DNA from: Vicia villosa
Taxonomy: Eukaryota > Streptophyta > Magnoliopsida > Fabales > Fabaceae
Reading direction: 5' to 3'
DNA length: 64,000 nucleotides
NCBI RefSeq assembly: GCF_029867415.1
Contig: NC_081180.1
Coordinates: forward strand, 141,856,731 to 141,920,730
The notes below the pieces were generated by a model that worked only from the letters and a program-made list of their open reading frames with translations, was not told the DNA's origin and made no database searches. How positions within the stretch are numbered: position 1 is the stretch's first letter; every line of letters begins with the position of its first letter. Positions 54,151 through 64,000 of this stretch are shown piece after piece. A program made the translations under genes and the position numbers.

Positions 54151-57100
54151 ATGGATAACCCAAGCTATTATGATTTTACAACAAATTCCATAAATCCTTA
54201 TCACCTTCATCCGAATGAAAATCCAGCTCTTGTTCTTGTTTCACCTCTTCTTGATGCCAAGAATTACACATGGTCGAGATCAATATAAATTGCCCTCATT
54301 TCAAAGAATAAAAAACACTTCATTGACGAAACCATCCCAAAACCACAACCCACTAATCCTCTCCATGCACTGTGAACAAGATGCAACACGATGGTTCTTG
54401 CTTGGATTTTACAATCAATCACTGAATTAATTGCCATATTTGTTCTTTGGATCCATACTACTACTATATTTTGGGAAAATTTGCGCACACGATTCTCTCA
54501 AAGCAATGTTTTTCGAATCTTTGACATCCAAGAAGATCTCTACAAGTTTTGGCAAGGTACTTTAACTGTTTCTAATTACTTCACTCAACTCAAAGTTTTC
54601 AGGGATGAATTGGAATCATATTGACCAATTCCCTCTTGTTCTTGCTCAATCCCTTGTCTGCGTGGAGCGATTGCATCCATAAAAGGTTATCGCGAGCAAG
54701 ACTATGTGGTTAGCTTTTTAAAAGGCCTCAATAAGAAATACTCCTCCTCAAAATTACAAATCATGATGATGAATCCTTTACCAGATATTGACTGAGCTTT
54801 CTCTTTATTTATCCAAGAAGAATGGGAAATGAATCCTCCTTCATCTACTGATTTTCCTTTCATTTATACAACGTTTCGTAATTCTGCATTGCAAGTCAAC
54901 TCAAATTCATCTCAAGGTGGGAAAAAAATTTGGAACCCTAATTTCAAAGGAAAACCCCTTTTTCAAAGCCTATTTGTGTACTCACTCACTGTATTCGTAC
55001 CAATTGCACAATTGTGACCTATTTTGTTAGACACGACTACCCACCTGGATTCAAGAGCAAGCCAAAGATTGCTTCTTTGGCTAACGATGTCTCTGAGCAA
55101 GCACCTACCACTTCAAAAAGCCCAACTCTTGGTTTCACACAAGAGTAGTACAACACCATCATAAAACTGCTCCAATAATTAAGATCCCAATCTACTCCCA
55201 TGACCAACTCAATCACCAATACATCTCTTGTCATGACCACAAATTCTTCTCTACCCACTAGTAAGGCTTCCACCTTTTGGATTCTTGACACAAATGCAAT
55301 TAAACACATCACTTATGATTTTGCATTATTTATCACATATCACACCATTAACCTTATTCTCGTAACTCTGCCTAATGGCTCCCAAACTAGTGCGTGCATA
55401 TCTAGTAGCGTTTCCCTTTCTTCATCTATTACCATACACAATATATTATATATACCTACATTCAATGCCAATCTTATCTCAGTAGCTAACTTAATTACTA
55501 ATCTTAGTTGTCATATGTTTTTCTTTGCTAATGCATGTCATATTATGCAGAATCATTCTAAGAAAATGATTGATATAGCTAACATACAAAAAGGCCTATA
55601 CATCTTAGAATCTCCTAGCTACCCAGCACTTTGTAATTTTGCTGATAGTAATTCTCATGAACTTTGGAATTCTATGTTAGGGTATGTCTCTGATATAAGC
55701 TTAAAGGTTATTCCTAGAATTTTTCCCTTTATATCTTGTAAGCCTAATTTGGCCCCTTGTGATACATGTCCTTATACAAAATAGAAAATATTATCCTTTC
55801 CATCTAGTAATATTTATATTGTTGTTCCTTTTAACTTATTACATGCTGATTCGTAGGAACCTTACTTAACCATTTCCATTTTAGGTCAACAATATTTTCT
55901 AACTTTAGTTGATTACTACACTAGATATACATGGGTCATTTTCCTAAAAACTAAAGATCAAACATATGTTAGCATTACCAATTTTATTTCCTTCATTAAT
56001 CAATTCCACACAATCCTAAAGTGTTTAAGATCAGACAATGACACCGAGTTTCTCACCTTACCACCTTTCCCTATGTCTAAAGGTATATTAAATAATAAGT
56101 ATTGCTCTGAAACTTCTTGACAAAATGGAGTGGTGGAAAGAAAACACCAACACATTCTTAATGTAGCTAGGTCCCTTCATTTTCATTCTAATACACCTTT
56201 ATCCATGTGAAATTTTTGTGTGTAACATGTTATCCATATCATTAATAGGTTTCCTACCCCTCTCCTAAACTCACAAAGTTCATATGAACTTCTTTTTAAA
56301 ATTCCCCCTCTTACATGCATCTAAAAGTCTTTGGCAGCTTATGTTATGCAACCTCTTTGCAAGTTCATTGGACAAAGTTTGACTCTAGGGCTAGAAAATC
56401 TATATGCATAGGATATGAGGAAGGCACAAAAGGTTTCATCCTGTATGATTTGTCAAATAATGAAATATCCCTCTCTAGAAATGTCATTTCCTATGAGTCC
56501 TTTTTTCCTTTTAAATACTCTTCTAAGTCTACATCATCACAAATTATCCTCTCCAACCTATCTAACCTTACCCACACTCTTGATGACATACCTCATGATC
56601 AACAACCTACTACTCTCAACCAACCGACCTGCCTATTGTACCTCTCCAAACTAACATATTTGTACCTCCATCTACTGACATGTCCATGCCAACTAATAAA
56701 TATGATAAACATAACCTGTCTGAAACATCAGATGCAGACTTAATTTCTGCCAACACTCAACATGACCTGTCCCTGTCTGATTCACTTATCCCTAACATTT
56801 TTATTGCAACTTCTGACCTTGAACCACCTTTACCTATAAGACATTTTACAAGAATCTATCATCCACCCTCTTACTTGGCAGGTTATCACTACCTGCAAAC
56901 CTACAACCTCACCATATTTCCCCCTACAACCCCATATCAACTATCATATATTTTATCATATGATAATTGTTCACCCTCATACAAAAAATTATTTTATTCT
57001 ATTTCTTCAAATCATGAACCAAAAATCCTTGACTAAGACAACAAACTTGACTGTTGGAAACAAACCATGGTTGTTGAACTACAAGCTCTTATTGACAACA

Positions 57101-58430
57101 CCATTTGGTGACTTATTGACTTACCACTTGGCAAGATCCCAATTGGATGTAAGTGGGTCTATAAAATCAAATATAGTTCTGATGGTTGTATTGACATATA
57201 CAAGGCAAGTTTGGTTGTCAAGGTTTATACACAACTTGAAGGCATTGACTACTTTGACACTTTTCACATGTGGAAAATATTACAACCATTAGAGTCCTCC
57301 TTTCTTTGGGTGCAATCAAAGGTTGGCATCTAGCATAGTTAGATGTCAATAATTCTTTTCTACATGGTGACCTCAAAGTATAAGTCTACATGGCCTTCCT
57401 CTAGGCCATTTTACATCAGCTTCCTCTCAAGTATACAAGCTCCATAAATCCATTTATGGCTTGAAAAAAGGCAAGCATACAATTGTACTCGAAGCTCTCT
57501 TTCTTTTTCTCCCTATTGGTTTTACATATTCTTAAGTTGATCATTCACTCTACACTAATGTCACTTCATCCAATTTCACTAAAATCAACTTTGTGAAACA
57601 AGCCTTGGATACCATGTTCAAAATAAAATATTTGGATCAATTAATGTACTTCTTAGGGTTTGAAATTTTGAGAAAAAACTAAGGGATATTTTTCAATCAG
57701 AGACACTACACACTTGAACTTTTGCAAGACACAAGACATCTTACTTCCAAACCTTCTTTCATTTTTTTTATCCTTCCCTCAAACTCTCTGTATTAGAAAT
57801 TACTCTTATCCATGACCCTACAACCTATATAAGTCTTATTGGTAGATTAATTTATCTAACAAATAACAGACCATATATCTCCTATGTAGTATAACAACTT
57901 AGCCCATTTTTTCCAAACCTCTCCTACCCTACTACAATGTCTCCATACGACTTTTAAGATATTTGAAATCCTCTCCTTCTAGTGACATGTTTTTCTATGC
58001 TCATAAGTCCCTTAAGCTTTATGCCTTTGCATATTCTGGCTAGGCTAGATGCCTTAACACAAGAAAGTCCATCACATAATTATGTGTCTTGCTTCGTTCC
58101 TCTTTGATAGGCTGGAAATCAATGAAAAAAATATTATATTTATATCTTCTATTGAAGTAGACTACATGTCATTGACATCCATTTCATATGAGATACAATG
58201 GCTTTAAAACTTATTCAGAGATCTTCAAATCCAATTCTCCATGAAAGGATCATGCATATTGAACTTGATTTCCATGTGATCCGTAAGAATATCAATTTCA
58301 AGCTCATCTACCTTCTTCCAGTTTCAAGCACTAATCAGTTAGCATATATCTTTACCAGGCCCTTTCATCAAGCGACTTTTGTTTCAATTTTATCCAAGTT
58401 AAGACTTTGTGCTATACACAGTCCAACTCG
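54151..58430 (+). pseudogene. Copia gag-pol pseudogene
   Basis: Gag starts at ATG 54151 with NPYHLHPNENPALVLVSPLL, the copia Gag N-terminus family that precedes UBN2-type Gag. Protease relic at 55282 reads WILDTNAIKHI, with the catalytic DSG/DTG changed to DTN. The integrase relic shows QNGVVERKHQHILNVAR at 56122. RT relics follow at 57100-57700 (CKWVYKIKY, YFLGFEIL), and RNase H relics run to 58400 (IELDFHVIRKNI). Several stops and shifts separate these, so no function remains. Confidence 0.85.
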
Positions 58431-58437
58431 AGGGGAG

Positions 58438-58671
58438 TGTAAAATGTATTTAGCAATTTCTATAATTAGATTTAGTCTATTTTCTAGGCCCATTAACCAT
58501 TCCAATTTTGATTATGAGTTTATTAGAGAATTAGTTAGGCTAATTGTACTTTAAAGCCTATTGATATAAATGCTACACCTATTCTTTCCTTTTTGTAAAC
58601 CAAGAATTTTTTTTATAATAATGAGAAGGAGTTTCATCATTTATGCTTACTTTTTGTGTGCAATATCAACA
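58438..58671 (+). repeat. 3' LTR of decayed copia element
   Basis: 234 bases, TG...CA, next to a purine tract. It gives the pre-insertion state of the MITE site. Confidence 0.8.
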
Positions 58672-58734
58672 CTTAAAGACCTTAAAGTTAGATGTCCAGA
58701 ATGTGATCTATAACTATAATAGAACAATTATACT

Positions 58735-60622
58735 CAGTGTTTTAATACCAGACTGGACGGGCTAGTCGAATTGGTTGAATCAGAAATCAGAGAGGTCATT
58801 GTTAGAACAATATTTAGTTTTGCATTTAATCTCTAGTTTTGATGATAACAATACATTATTTTATATGTAAAAAATTTGTACTCTAATAGTTTCTCAAATG
58901 TGAAGATATAATATTTTGGTTGATTATGGATAGTTATCTGAAAATATCATCAGAGTCAACGTTGGCACACCTCAGAAGAACTATTGCATCTGTTTCTAGA
59001 GAAATATCAGCAGTTTTGAAGAATGTTGAATGTTCGCTAGAAAAGGATCACCATGTGTTTCTCAGATAAGCTACTCATCCAAATCAAAAGTCAAGATTTC
59101 CATCTCAAATAAGTTTTTGCTTCCAGCTCAGAAATCAAGATTTATTATTCAGATAAGCTTTTGTGTTTAACTCTGAAGGCAAGACTCTGACTTTGAAGAC
59201 TCTGATACTCTTGGATTATTCATGAAACATGATATATTTTATACTCTCACTACTTCAGATCAGAAGTATATCATTTAAAAGGAAATATTAGAAACTTACA
59301 TAAGAAGATAAATGGTACAAAAATACAATACCTACTCCACTACTACGAGGACGTATGTATGATCAAAGGAATTATGTGCTCTTTGTCTTCCACGATCTCA
59401 TAGGAGTCGTTATGTCAGCTGGCATAGAAAAAGACGTTGTGTCCTTCTCAAAGGTCAACTTTTTAGGACTATATATAGAATGACTACGTCCATTGATAAG
59501 TAGAACATTTTTTTGCTGAACAACATGATATACATCAACGTGAAAGAAAACCAAGAAAAAAGAAACTTAAGAGTTATTGTTCTAAACACTCACATAGAGA
59601 AATATTTATTTTCAAGATAATCTCAAGAACAAAAGCAGTTGTTGCTCATTATTTATGTGTAAACATTTATTCTCGAACTTTGTTTCATTTGCTTAACTAG
59701 AAACACTATTTGTAAACACTTTCTATTATAAATCTTTTGAGATTTGTTTTCCTCAAGTGACTAGGTTGTTAGTCTGTATACTTGAGAGGGCTAAGGTGTC
59801 TTTCTAGACTCTTAGACGTTTGTTTGTAAGCTTTCAAGATTAGTGGATTAAGTCCTTTTTTAAGGCGGAATCACCTTGGCGGGTGGACAAGATTAGCCTT
59901 CTTTAAGGTGAACTTGTATAAACCGAAAGTGTTATTCTTCCTTCTCATCTTGTCTATCTCATTTGTTTGAGTGAATAGCTTTTCTAAAAGAAAAAAAGTT
60001 TTTGAAAATCCAATTCAAACCCCTATTTCTTGTATTTTTCTCAACCTTTAGTCACAAGTCTTGTCTATTACTGGATCGGGTAAGCTAGTGAACCAGTGTG
60101 AACTAGCCAAAACTAGTAAACACCAGTAGTTTTGTTTTTTTCTAAAACAAAAGGACGTCATTTTGATTTTTTAAAAATGAAATTAAAATATAAGTAGATT
60201 GTGTTCAAATCTTATTTGAAACAACTTTCTCTCAGTGGAATTAAATGTATTAGACACTGCAGTTATTTTGTTATTTAGTTTATGTTGCAATTAGACTTTG
60301 TTTAAATTTATTTTGATGTGTATTTTCTACTATTTTGTTATGTGTGATGACTATTCTTATAATTTGAATTTAAATAATGAATTTGTGAAATTATGATATT
60401 TTGAAAATTTGTAGGTGTGGTGATTTTTATAGAGACAGAGTCATCCAATTTAATCAGTTTAATAAGTATATAATTTTGTTAAAGAGACTGATTTATTCAA
60501 CTTAGCTATCCAATTTAATTTTATTTAATTATGCGGTTTGATTAGTGACTTAGTGATTCGACTAGTAAATAAATAACTCAATACTCTCACCAGTTTAATG
60601 ACCGGTCTAATTTTTAAAACAC
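58735..60622. mobile_element. hAT-like remnant enclosing a solo Sirevirus LTR
   Basis: Inverted ends GTGTTTTAATACCAGACTGG / GTGTTTTAAAAATTAGACCGG enclose 'accagt/actagt'-rich sequence on both sides, as in widespread small hAT-like plant repeats. The 8-bp duplication could not be recognised, so the call is tentative. Interrupted by the LTR at 58800-60050. Confidence 0.4.
58800..60050 (+). repeat. Solo Sirevirus LTR, plus orientation (1251 bp)
   Basis: It starts TGTTAGAACAAT and shares 'agttttgatgataacaat' with the Sirevirus LTRs of elements 1 and 2. It ends 'tttctcaaccttta' where they have 'tttctatccttca'. Flanks are GTCAT (58795-58799) and GTCAC (60051-60055), a five-base duplication with one change. 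No internal region follows, so this is the product of recombination between LTRs. It is older than the other two copies. Confidence 0.8.
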
Positions 60623-60990
60623 GAATTCTATTTATGAACTCACAACTTCTTTAATCTTTTGGTATTTGAACAATGATTATCAAATTGATATTCAAATTGT
60701 GGCTTGTAAGCATATTTTTTAATGGTGAATTGAATTTTATTGATAATATAGTGTAAGATGTATTACTGATAAGATGAACTTTTATATCTCACCAGTTTAA
60801 TGATCGGTCTAATTTTTAAAACACGAATTCTATTTATGAACTCACAACTTCTTTAATCTTTTGGTATTTGAACAATGATTATCAAATTGATATTCAAATT
60901 GTGGTTTGTAAGCATATTTTTTAATGGTGAATTGAATTTTATTGATAATATAGTGTAAGATGTATTACTGATAAGATGAACTTTTATATA
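60587..60990. repeat. 202-bp tandem duplication
   Basis: Two near-identical copies beginning 'ctcaccagtttaatga' at 60585 and 60787. The first includes the right end of the hAT-like remnant. Confidence 0.92.
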
Positions 60991-61755
60991 TCATATTTCA
61001 AATTCAAAATAATTTAAGATTCAACTTATAATAAAATTGTACTCGTAAAACGTATAATAGTTCATGAATCTTCCAAGCCTCAAGGTTGGAATATTTACAA
61101 GTCTTTTTTGGCCGAATCAAGAGGAGGGAAATGGTTTTCTCCTAATTTCTCAGTGAAAGTGCGAAAATAGAGAAAGATTGGTTCTCCCTCATATCGTGGG
61201 GAGACCATTTTTCCCCTTTGACTGTAACCATTCAAGCTGATATTTGTGGAACACCCCAATTGCCACATGTGGGTAGTGGACGAGGCAGTGATCCTAAAAT
61301 AGGTGGGGCGACCCAGGCCCAGTCATACAACATGGTGCACATCCGTTCAATGTTGTCGGATTTGCCATGGGCAAATCCCTTTTTGTGTTGGGTTGATAGA
61401 TAAGAATTCATCTAAAATTATTCCAAATCTTGGAAGGATGAAGTAATTATCCTAAAACAAGAGGCGCTTTCATTAACATAATCTTGAGAATCGCTACTAG
61501 TGAATCTCTTGAGCATTGTTTAGGGCGAGATTCTCAACCATTCCATTGCTTGAATTTTTTTTGGCGGTATAGATTATTATAGATAATAGTAAAAAAAATT
61601 CTTCTAAAACAGGAAGCTGAAAATGAACTTTGCACAAAACATATATAGCCAGAATAAACCTAAAAAATCCTCATTCTAATGTACACATTTTATTCTATTC
61701 TATTCTCACTTAGATGTAAACCTCTCTCAACTACCTTTCCACCTAAAGTTATTAA
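60991..61755. other. Gene-free stretch downstream of the WAT1-like gene
   Basis: No intact gene. 61080-61390 is GC-richer and in one plus-strand frame reads GWNIYKSFLAESRGGKWFS before a stop, possibly an old gene or retroelement fragment; the family was not recognised. The frame at 61218-61403 has no known product. Confidence 0.45.
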
Positions 61756-63566
61756 CTAAATTTTGCATTCTTCAATGTCTTCAATATTGTACCGCAATTT
61801 ATCTTTGGCCTTGAAATCAACCTCATTGTCACCTTCTTTACCCCACAGCAACAAGTACAAACCCGTGATCACAATAATTGCCCCTATGATACTGAAAATA
61901 TAATGACAACCAAATTTCAGTATTATTCATAATTATGCTAAAAAACAATGGCACATAAGTAAGTTTTATAAAGTGTAAAAAAAAGTACCTGCCCAAATAA
62001 AGTTTTTCACCAACGACAAAATATGCTAGAATTGTCACAAATATAGTACATAGAGGGTTAAATACTGTCACAAAAACTGGTCCTTTTATCTCAGTGCACC
62101 ATAGGTTAACGTATATGAACAAACCACCAACAATAATCCCCTGTAATTCATAATCATTAAATATAACGTTAGAATTTTGTACATATTTGCTAGTACTTTT
62201 TTACAAACACATTGTACTATGTACTAACCCCATATATTGTTGACCAAAAGTCAAATTTGAATCCTATAATCCATGCTGAAGGGTTATTGCGTTCTGCTAT
62301 CATTGTGAAAACAGCTGATTGTGCTCCTCCAATAAAACACAACCATGTTGTGAGTGATAGTTGTGCTGGATATCTTTTCAAAGTGGAAGCCTAATAAGAA
62401 ATATTCTTAAGATATTATTTATGCAAATTAAAAACTAGCAGAGCCGTCTTAAGTTTTTTAAGACTCAGTGTAGGTTAGTCATGGTTCAACTGTGAAAAAA
62501 ATACTAATGAACCCTATTTTGCTATGACAAATAGCGGGGCCATGTACGCCATGTATTATAGTCAGTTTTGCACGTCCTAAGAGACAGACGGCCCTGAAAA
62601 CTAGTACTAATAAGTTAAGATGGGAATTACCTGCATGATGTAGGACATAGAAAACAAAACACAACAAGAAACTGTAAGAAGTGAGCCCTTTAAGCTACTC
62701 TCATCAATAGAAGCACTTTTTGGTGGAATATGAATTAGAGGATGCCACAAATTTCTGATGATAGGTCCTTTGTATAGTGTCATGGTCATAACTCCAGCCA
62801 AGGACACTATAGTTCCAAGTACTTTCGCTATGCCACGTGGATTATGAATATCAACAACCTCAAACCTTAGTACTACTGCAATAATGAAGGTGAGAGAAGA
62901 TATGGTGTTGTACATGGAAGAAAGAAAGGTTGGAGAAGTATACTTCAAGCTTGCAAAGTACAAGTTTATAGATAAACTCATCCTGCAATATTTTTATTTA
63001 TACAAATTATTATTTTTCCATACTTTCTATAAAGAGAAATAGCACAAAAAAAATATAAAAATAAAAAATATTTGTTCTTACCCTAACACTGAAAGCAGAA
63101 AAAACTCCATAAATAGAGCAATTGTCAACTTTGGTCTTACTTTTCTGCAAAAAAATTTTATTGAGTTACTAAATTTTCATATGAAATTGCTATATATGTA
63201 TATTATATTACTAAGCAAAATATTATCTCTACATGCATTGTGCATGTTAAAATTAACCAATAACTTTTACAAAATCAAGTTCATTCGAAATCTTCGTTAC
63301 GATGAGTTTGGCTTAACATAAACCAAAAACTCGACCGCATTTTAAGAGAAATGTATGTACCTTTCGAGAAAATACGCGAAAGGAAGCATGACAACCCCGG
63401 CGATAGCATGGCGATAAGTAACATAAACATAAGGACTCATTCCATGATTGAAGGAAGCTTCAGTGATGAAATATAAGAAAGTATAAGAAATTTGGGCTAA
63501 GATCATGAGCATGTGTGGTTTGAACTCTGTGAAAAGATGAAGAGAAGAAACTATTTTTTGCTCCAT
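61756..63566 (-). CDS. WAT1-related (nodulin MtN21/EamA-type) transporter
   Basis: Six exons on the minus strand: 63361-63566, 63082-63144, 62631-62982, 62229-62390, 61989-62140 and 61756-61891. All introns are GT...AG; total 1071 bases, 356 residues, normal for the family. The product is a membrane protein of about ten helices made of two EamA repeats. Relatives (WAT1, UMAMITs) move auxin or amino acids across the vacuolar or plasma membrane. Visible motifs: N-terminal KPHMLMILAQISYTFLYFI and YVTYRHAIAGVVMLPFAYFLER (helices 1-2, exon 1), YFASLKYTSPTFLSSMYNT and GTIVSLAGVMTMTLYKGP (exon 3), LYVNLWCTEIKGPVF-type segment and PLCTIFVTILAYFVVGEKLYLG (exon 5), SIIGAIIVITGLYLLLWGK (exon 6) and a short acidic tail. 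No frame breaks. The substrate cannot be told from sequence. Confidence 0.95.
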
Positions 63567-63631
63567 AATGAGTTTATGATTTGATGAGATGTTTATTTTT
63601 TGAAGTAATTTAGAAGCTTAACACATGCACA

Positions 63632-63641
63632 TTATATATAA
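63632..63641 (-). promoter_or_regulatory. TATA box of WAT1-related gene
   Basis: The minus strand reads TATATATAAT about 66-75 bases upstream of the start codon, leaving a short leader of roughly 35-45 bases. Upstream sequence to 64000 is AT-rich with nothing else recognised. Confidence 0.6.
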
Positions 63642-64000
63642 CTTAGGTAGAAGTTGATGGGTCGATTAATTTACAATTTTATATTTTTTTATCTGAAGTT
63701 AATTAATTGAATGTGATTCCTAAATGCATTATAAAGGTATCCTGTTCTTTATTAAATTCCAATTAGTTGTAAGATGTATTCAAATTCTTGACTAGGACTA
63801 GTTTAGAATAAGACATGTAAAGAAGAATCCAAAATAATATGTACCATTGATTAAAAAAAATGTTTTACTATTTTTGTCTATTAAATTTATTACTTAAAAA
63901 ATATATTTTCTGTATTGTGTTACCTTCAACATTTTATTTGAAATGAAATTATGGTAAAAAACAATTTTTTCTATTGGTTGAAAATTACAATTTAATAATT

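Larger units (their letters stand above)
53725..58671 (+). mobile_element. Decayed Ty1/copia element, plus strand
   Basis: 3' LTR 58438-58671 (TGTAAAATG...ATCAACA). A partial 5' LTR from about 53725 to 54073 shares 'gtaa.ccaa.aa..tttttataataatgagaa' and 'gtttcatcattta' with it; its first part is replaced by other sequence. A degenerate tRNA-Met primer site (attgtatcag) follows at 54073, and the purine tract 'aggggagtg' precedes the 3' LTR. The coding region is broken throughout. It is unrelated to the Sirevirus copies (shorter LTR, different Gag family). Confidence 0.8.

Overview
This window is nuclear DNA from a flowering plant, almost certainly a legume of the pea/vetch/clover/medic group. 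The grounds are its introns with GT...AG borders, a TRNA-Arg-primed Ogre-type gypsy retrotransposon, Sirevirus-type copia elements, several families of small foldback transposons, and only two recognisable host genes, both with plant-style intron structure. The species cannot be fixed from the sequence alone.

Layout. (1) 1-10085: an Ogre-like Ty3/gypsy element on the minus strand. It is non-autonomous, with a shrunken gag carrying a 14-bp minisatellite and no pol. It sits inside (2) a large Sirevirus-type Ty1/copia element, minus strand, 10086-24168. That element has a 5' LTR, gag, a complete pol (protease, integrase, reverse transcriptase, RNase H) and an envelope-like third ORF. The Ogre-like element interrupts the third ORF, and (3) an Athila-like non-autonomous gypsy element (16278-21902, 6-bp target duplication TGTTGC) interrupts gag. 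(4) 24169-33295 is gene-free. It holds a tandem duplication over the LTR edge, a decayed copia RNase H fragment, a hAT-type element (8-bp duplication), a Mutator-like foldback element built from palindromes, a further foldback element and an ATT microsatellite. (5) 33296-36353 is a 3.06-kb solo-LTR-like insertion (5-bp duplication GCAAC) lodged in the primer binding site of an older Athila-like remnant that continues to 38111 and ends in a 36-bp minisatellite. (6) 38117-47218 is a second Sirevirus copy, flanked by AATAT duplications, with LTRs about 0.4% apart. It has lost most of pol but keeps an intact 896-codon envelope-like ORF. (7) 48247-51036: a five-exon gene for electron transfer flavoprotein subunit beta, plus strand. 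(8) 51986-60990: a hAT element with a relic transposase terminus, a decayed plus-strand copia element whose 5' LTR carries a small Mutator-like insertion, and a solo Sirevirus LTR inside a hAT-like remnant. (9) 61756-63566: a six-exon WAT1-related (nodulin MtN21/EamA) transporter gene, minus strand.

The two host genes are unrelated in function: mitochondrial electron transfer from amino-acid and acyl-CoA breakdown, and membrane transport of small solutes such as amino acids or auxin. The rest is nested retroelement biology. The most unusual points are the matching +1 frame offset between gag and pol in both Sirevirus copies, the recent movement of a pol-less copy that keeps its third ORF open, and repeat expansions inside retroelement coding and regulatory sequence.
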